Notes under the pieces: model-generated
Seen by the model: the letters and a program-made list of their open reading frames with translations, nothing else
Told to the model about the DNA's origin: nothing
Database searches by the model: none
Shown here: one piece after another, positions 35,488 to 37,802 of the stretch
Numbering within the stretch: the stretch's first letter is position 1
How the letters are laid out: every line of letters begins with the position of its first letter
NCBI RefSeq assembly: GCF_000300875.1
Contig: NZ_AMSG01000024.1
Location: 1 to 37,802, forward strand
DNA: 37,802 nucleotides
Reading direction: 5' to 3'
Source: Galbibacter marinus
GTDB lineage: Bacteria; Bacteroidota; Bacteroidia; Flavobacteriales; Flavobacteriaceae
Program-made: the position numbers and the translations under genes

Positions 35488-36666
35488 ATGTTTCAGGAAA
35501 AAGATCCACAACTAGAAAAAATTATTGATCAATTAAGTACCATGATGGACCTATGCTATGTTTTCGAATCACAACTTAGATCCACTGAATCCGTAATACC
35601 TTTAATTATTGTACTACACCAGGGAAGTACTAAAACAGTTAATCAGGAGATGGTTTCAAAAATGAATGCTATTTTTAGGGAAGCACGTATGTATACTTTT
35701 AAAGTTTTCCCACTTGATTATGCAATATCATTATTAAAACAGCACAATCTGTTTTTTATGCAGCACTGTCAAATAGAAAACCTCATCTATCATGTTAGAG
35801 ATGCTAATTTGGAGCAGTTCCAGGTTGAGATCAATGAAGTGACCTTTGATCTTGTAAGAGAACAAATCGATCACCAACTCAGTTCTTGTGTACATCATTT
35901 AGATGCTGCCTGTGAACATAAAGATGAAGGGAACTTTGCAAAGGCACTTTTCTCCCTATATGCCTATCATAAAAGCTTATTGGATATCGCAGCTGAATTT
36001 CATTTAGGGCATCAGTTCGAAGAACATTTAATTAGCGAACTTCAAAATCTATTTGCTCCATTTGATATAAACCTAAGTTGCGTATATGATATTCACATTG
36101 AGCAAGACCGTCAACTATTGGAATATTTAGATCAAGCAGCCGAAAAAAACTTTATGACACCTACATTTTTAAACGAGCAAGAAATAGAAGCTATAACCTC
36201 CAAGGCAAACATTACTCTTAAAGCAACATTACAATTATTTAGAAGCCAGTTAAAGGCTACCAAATATGATTTTGAAAAACTTGGAAAGCTAAAGCGTCTA
36301 CCGCACTTAACTCCAGATCAAGGGTTTCAAAAAATCCGAAAAGATCTTCAAAATTTAGTGAATCGTAAAATTTTAGAACTTCGTCCTGGTCACGATAAAA
36401 TCTATTACAAGGCCAATCTAAAAGTAGATGGCACAGCCGACATCCTCTACCATATTTCAGGATTACTAAAGGTTTGTATAATGGCTCTTGGGAATGAGAA
36501 TACAGATATCTTTCCAGAACCAAAACTCAATATTCAAACAACTCTTGAACACATCCTAGAATTACTTCCATTTGAAGAAGTAGAATGTTTAGAACGGATC
36601 ATTGATGAATTAGAAATCACTACAGACCACTATTTATTAGAACCTCCAAAGTATTTATATGCCTAA
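35488..36666 (+). CDS. Unrecognised protein, possible MNT/HEPN-like two-domain organisation
   Basis: 392 residues, soluble, no signal peptide or membrane segment. I cannot assign it to a family. Residues 30-105 (VIPLIIVLHQGSTKTVNQEMVSKMNAIFREARMYTFKVFPLDYAISLLKQHNLFFMQHCQIENLIYHV) alternate strand and helix as in a nucleotidyltransferase-like fold but lack the GSx10DxD catalytic signature. Residues 120-190 (LVREQIDHQLSSCVHHLDAACEHKDEGNFAKALFSLYAYHKSLLDIAAEFHLG) resemble a HEPN helical bundle, without the canonical R-x4-6-H RNase motif. The C-terminal 150 residues are helical (TLQLFRSQLKATKYDFEKLGKL; DILYHISGLLKVCIMALG). It stands alone, followed by a terminator. The domain suggestion is speculative. 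Confidence 0.8.
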   Translation: MFQEKDPQLEKIIDQLSTMMDLCYVFESQLRSTESVIPLIIVLHQGSTKTVNQEMVSKMNAIFREARMYTFKVFPLDYAISLLKQHNLFFMQHCQIENLIYHVRDANLEQFQVEINEVTFDLVREQIDHQLSSCVHHLDAACEHKDEGNFAKALFSLYAYHKSLLDIAAEFHLGHQFEEHLISELQNLFAPFDINLSCVYDIHIEQDRQLLEYLDQAAEKNFMTPTFLNEQEIEAITSKANITLKATLQLFRSQLKATKYDFEKLGKLKRLPHLTPDQGFQKIRKDLQNLVNRKILELRPGHDKIYYKANLKVDGTADILYHISGLLKVCIMALGNENTDIFPEPKLNIQTTLEHILELLPFEEVECLERIIDELEITTDHYLLEPPKYLYA

Positions 36667-36702
36667 ATGGATTAGTCATAAAGCAACCTAAGTATTAATA
36701 AT

Positions 36703-36741
36703 GGCCAGAGCATTATCTAAAATGCTTTGGTCTTACTTTTT
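36703..36741 (+). terminator. Intrinsic terminator after the 392-codon gene
   Basis: GGCCAGAGCATT pairs with AATGCTTTGGTC (twelve pairs including two G-T) around ATCTAA, followed by TTACTTTTT, 36 bp after the stop. Confidence 0.72.
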
Positions 36742-36831
36742 CCACTATATTATCCTCCTGTTAAACTCGGGAGCTGCCCATATATGGTTAATCAATCTAA
36801 TAACCATAACTCATGGATTGTGTTAAATGCT

Positions 36832-36839
36832 TATTTTTG
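36832..36839 (+). promoter_or_regulatory. -7 promoter element for the RNA methyltransferase gene
   Basis: TATTTTTG (TAnnTTTG) lies inside the longest open frame, five bases after its ATG. The transcript would begin near 36845, downstream of that ATG, and supports the TTG start at 36857. Confidence 0.45.
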
Positions 36840-36856
36840 TCAAAAAAACTGGCAAT

Positions 36857-37651
36857 TTGAAAACAATAAGCAGTACCCATAATAGTCTTGTTAAGCAACT
36901 TATACAACTAAAGGATAAATCTAGAGAACGTCGTAAGTCTGGTCTATTCGTCTTGGAAGGTATGCGTGAACTTCAACTTGCCGTTAGTGCTGGATATGAA
37001 ATCCAAAGTATTTGGTTTGATCCAGAAATTATTGCGCTTGATCAGTTGATGGAGCTAACAAAGGTGCAAAACTCTGAACATTACATACAAATCACTAAAG
37101 AGGTATATCAGAAACTTGCATATAGGCAAACCACAGAGGGGGTCATAGCACTTGTAAAAAGTATTAATCATAATCTTGATCAACTCACCTTGAGTGAAAA
37201 CCCTTTAATACTTGTAGCTGAAGCTCCAGAGAAACCTGGAAACATTGGTGCCTTGTTAAGGACTGCAGATGCCGCAAAACTGGATGCTGTTATTATAGCC
37301 AATCCAAAAACGGATCTTTACAACCCTAACATCATCCGCTCTAGTGTAGGATGTCTATTTACAAACTCTGTCGCTACAGCAAGTACGGAGGAGGTTATTG
37401 AGTTTCTAAAAGCTAAAGGTATTCAAATACACACCGCCGCCTTAACAGCTTCAGTAAATTATAGTACAGTTGATTACAATAATCCATCAGCCATTGTAGT
37501 GGGTACTGAAGCAACAGGATTGAGTAATAAATGGTTAGATAATTCTGATCAGAACATTATCATACCAATGCAAGGAGAAATTGACTCTATGAATGTCTCT
37601 GTTTCGGCTGCAATTATCATCTTCGAGGCTAAACGTCAGCGGGGTTTTTAG
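36857..37651 (+). CDS. TrmH/SpoU family RNA 2'-O-methyltransferase
   Basis: 264 residues if started at TTG 36857 (MKTISSTHNSLVKQLIQLKDKSRERRKSGLFVLEGMREL); an ATG at 36827 adds ten residues but overlaps the likely promoter. The N-terminal SpoU substrate-binding domain (about 5-95; KTISSTHNSLVKQL, GLFVLEGMREL) precedes the knotted SPOUT catalytic domain: motif 1 EAPEKPGNIGALLRTADAAKLDAVI (conserved Asn and Arg), motif 2 IVVGTEATGLSNKW, motif 3 IPMQGEIDSMNVSVSAAIIIFEAKRQRG. It is an AdoMet-dependent methyltransferase of rRNA or tRNA; the exact nucleotide cannot be told. Single gene; no hairpin terminator seen downstream. Confidence 0.92.
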   Translation: MKTISSTHNSLVKQLIQLKDKSRERRKSGLFVLEGMRELQLAVSAGYEIQSIWFDPEIIALDQLMELTKVQNSEHYIQITKEVYQKLAYRQTTEGVIALVKSINHNLDQLTLSENPLILVAEAPEKPGNIGALLRTADAAKLDAVIIANPKTDLYNPNIIRSSVGCLFTNSVATASTEEVIEFLKAKGIQIHTAALTASVNYSTVDYNNPSAIVVGTEATGLSNKWLDNSDQNIIIPMQGEIDSMNVSVSAAIIIFEAKRQRGF

Positions 37652-37714
37652 TCCCTACATTAGTCAGAAATAAATCACTGCAAAACAGCGTGTTACATCA
37701 TTTTAAGATGCTTT

Positions 37715-37750
37715 ACTTTACATATTTAGAGTATTTCACTTTACATATTT
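37715..37750. repeat. 13-bp direct repeat near the right edge
   Basis: ACTTTACATATTT occurs at 37715-37727 and again at 37738-37750, a 23-bp period. It precedes a sharp change to GC-richer sequence (from about 37768) at the window edge. Function unknown. Confidence 0.6.
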
Positions 37751-37802
37751 CGAAAATATTTGGGATTCGCTGTGAACTACCCACCCACGGCAGAGCCAAT
37801 GG

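Overview
The window comes from the chromosome of a member of the Bacteroidota, most likely a marine Flavobacteriaceae. The grounds are: a type IX secretion/gliding C-terminal domain next to a PorP/SprF-like protein, several families typical of the phylum (DUF4290, DUF3810, DUF4369, PyrR-PyrB with a STAS-like gene, a MurA with Asp in the Cys loop), AT-rich DNA, absence of clear Shine-Dalgarno sequences, and repeated occurrence of the Bacteroidota -7 promoter element TAnnTTTG just upstream of start codons. The genus cannot be fixed by eye. No rRNA, tRNA, CRISPR array or intact insertion sequence was seen.

Layout. 1-4807 (+): the 3' end of a large repeat adhesin carrying a type IX sorting domain, then PorP/SprF and an OmpA/TPR/PD40 protein, a tight three-gene surface-display operon. 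4845-11396 (-): a CAP-domain lipoprotein; a five-gene run pyrR-pyrB-STAS-rnz-pdxH; then DUF4290-murA and a DUF493 gene. 11509-13990 (+): a P-loop NTPase and a RecQ helicase, meeting anmK (-) tail to tail. 15139-17660 (+): acyl-CoA dehydrogenase and a DUF748-like membrane-anchored protein. 17701-19811 (-): GNAT acetyltransferase, dienelactone hydrolase and a Crp/Fnr regulator. 20257-26239 (+): gltB-gltD (glutamate synthase) behind a long regulatory region, then tandem terminators, a DUF819 membrane protein and a DUF4369 lipoprotein. 28527-31197: nitroreductase (-) divergent from an HxlR regulator (+), then pepD (-). 31414-32584 (-): wreck of a second type IX-secreted repeat protein. 33067-37651: DUF3810 metallopeptidase-like protein (+), an orphan lipoprotein (-), an unrecognised 392-residue protein (+) and a TrmH/SpoU RNA methyltransferase (+).

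Most genes are housekeeping. The unexplained signals lie between genes: three ACACCCCCT motifs exactly 52 bp apart upstream of gltBD; a 26-bp near-perfect palindrome centred near -42 of the orphan lipoprotein promoter; a dyad at the crp-like promoter; paired direct repeats between the nitroreductase and hxlR; an 18-bp perfect inverted repeat after the DUF4369 gene; and a terminator shared by two convergent genes that lies inside one of them. No complete novel defence or mobile system was found. The least explained coding sequence is the 392-residue protein at 35488-36666.
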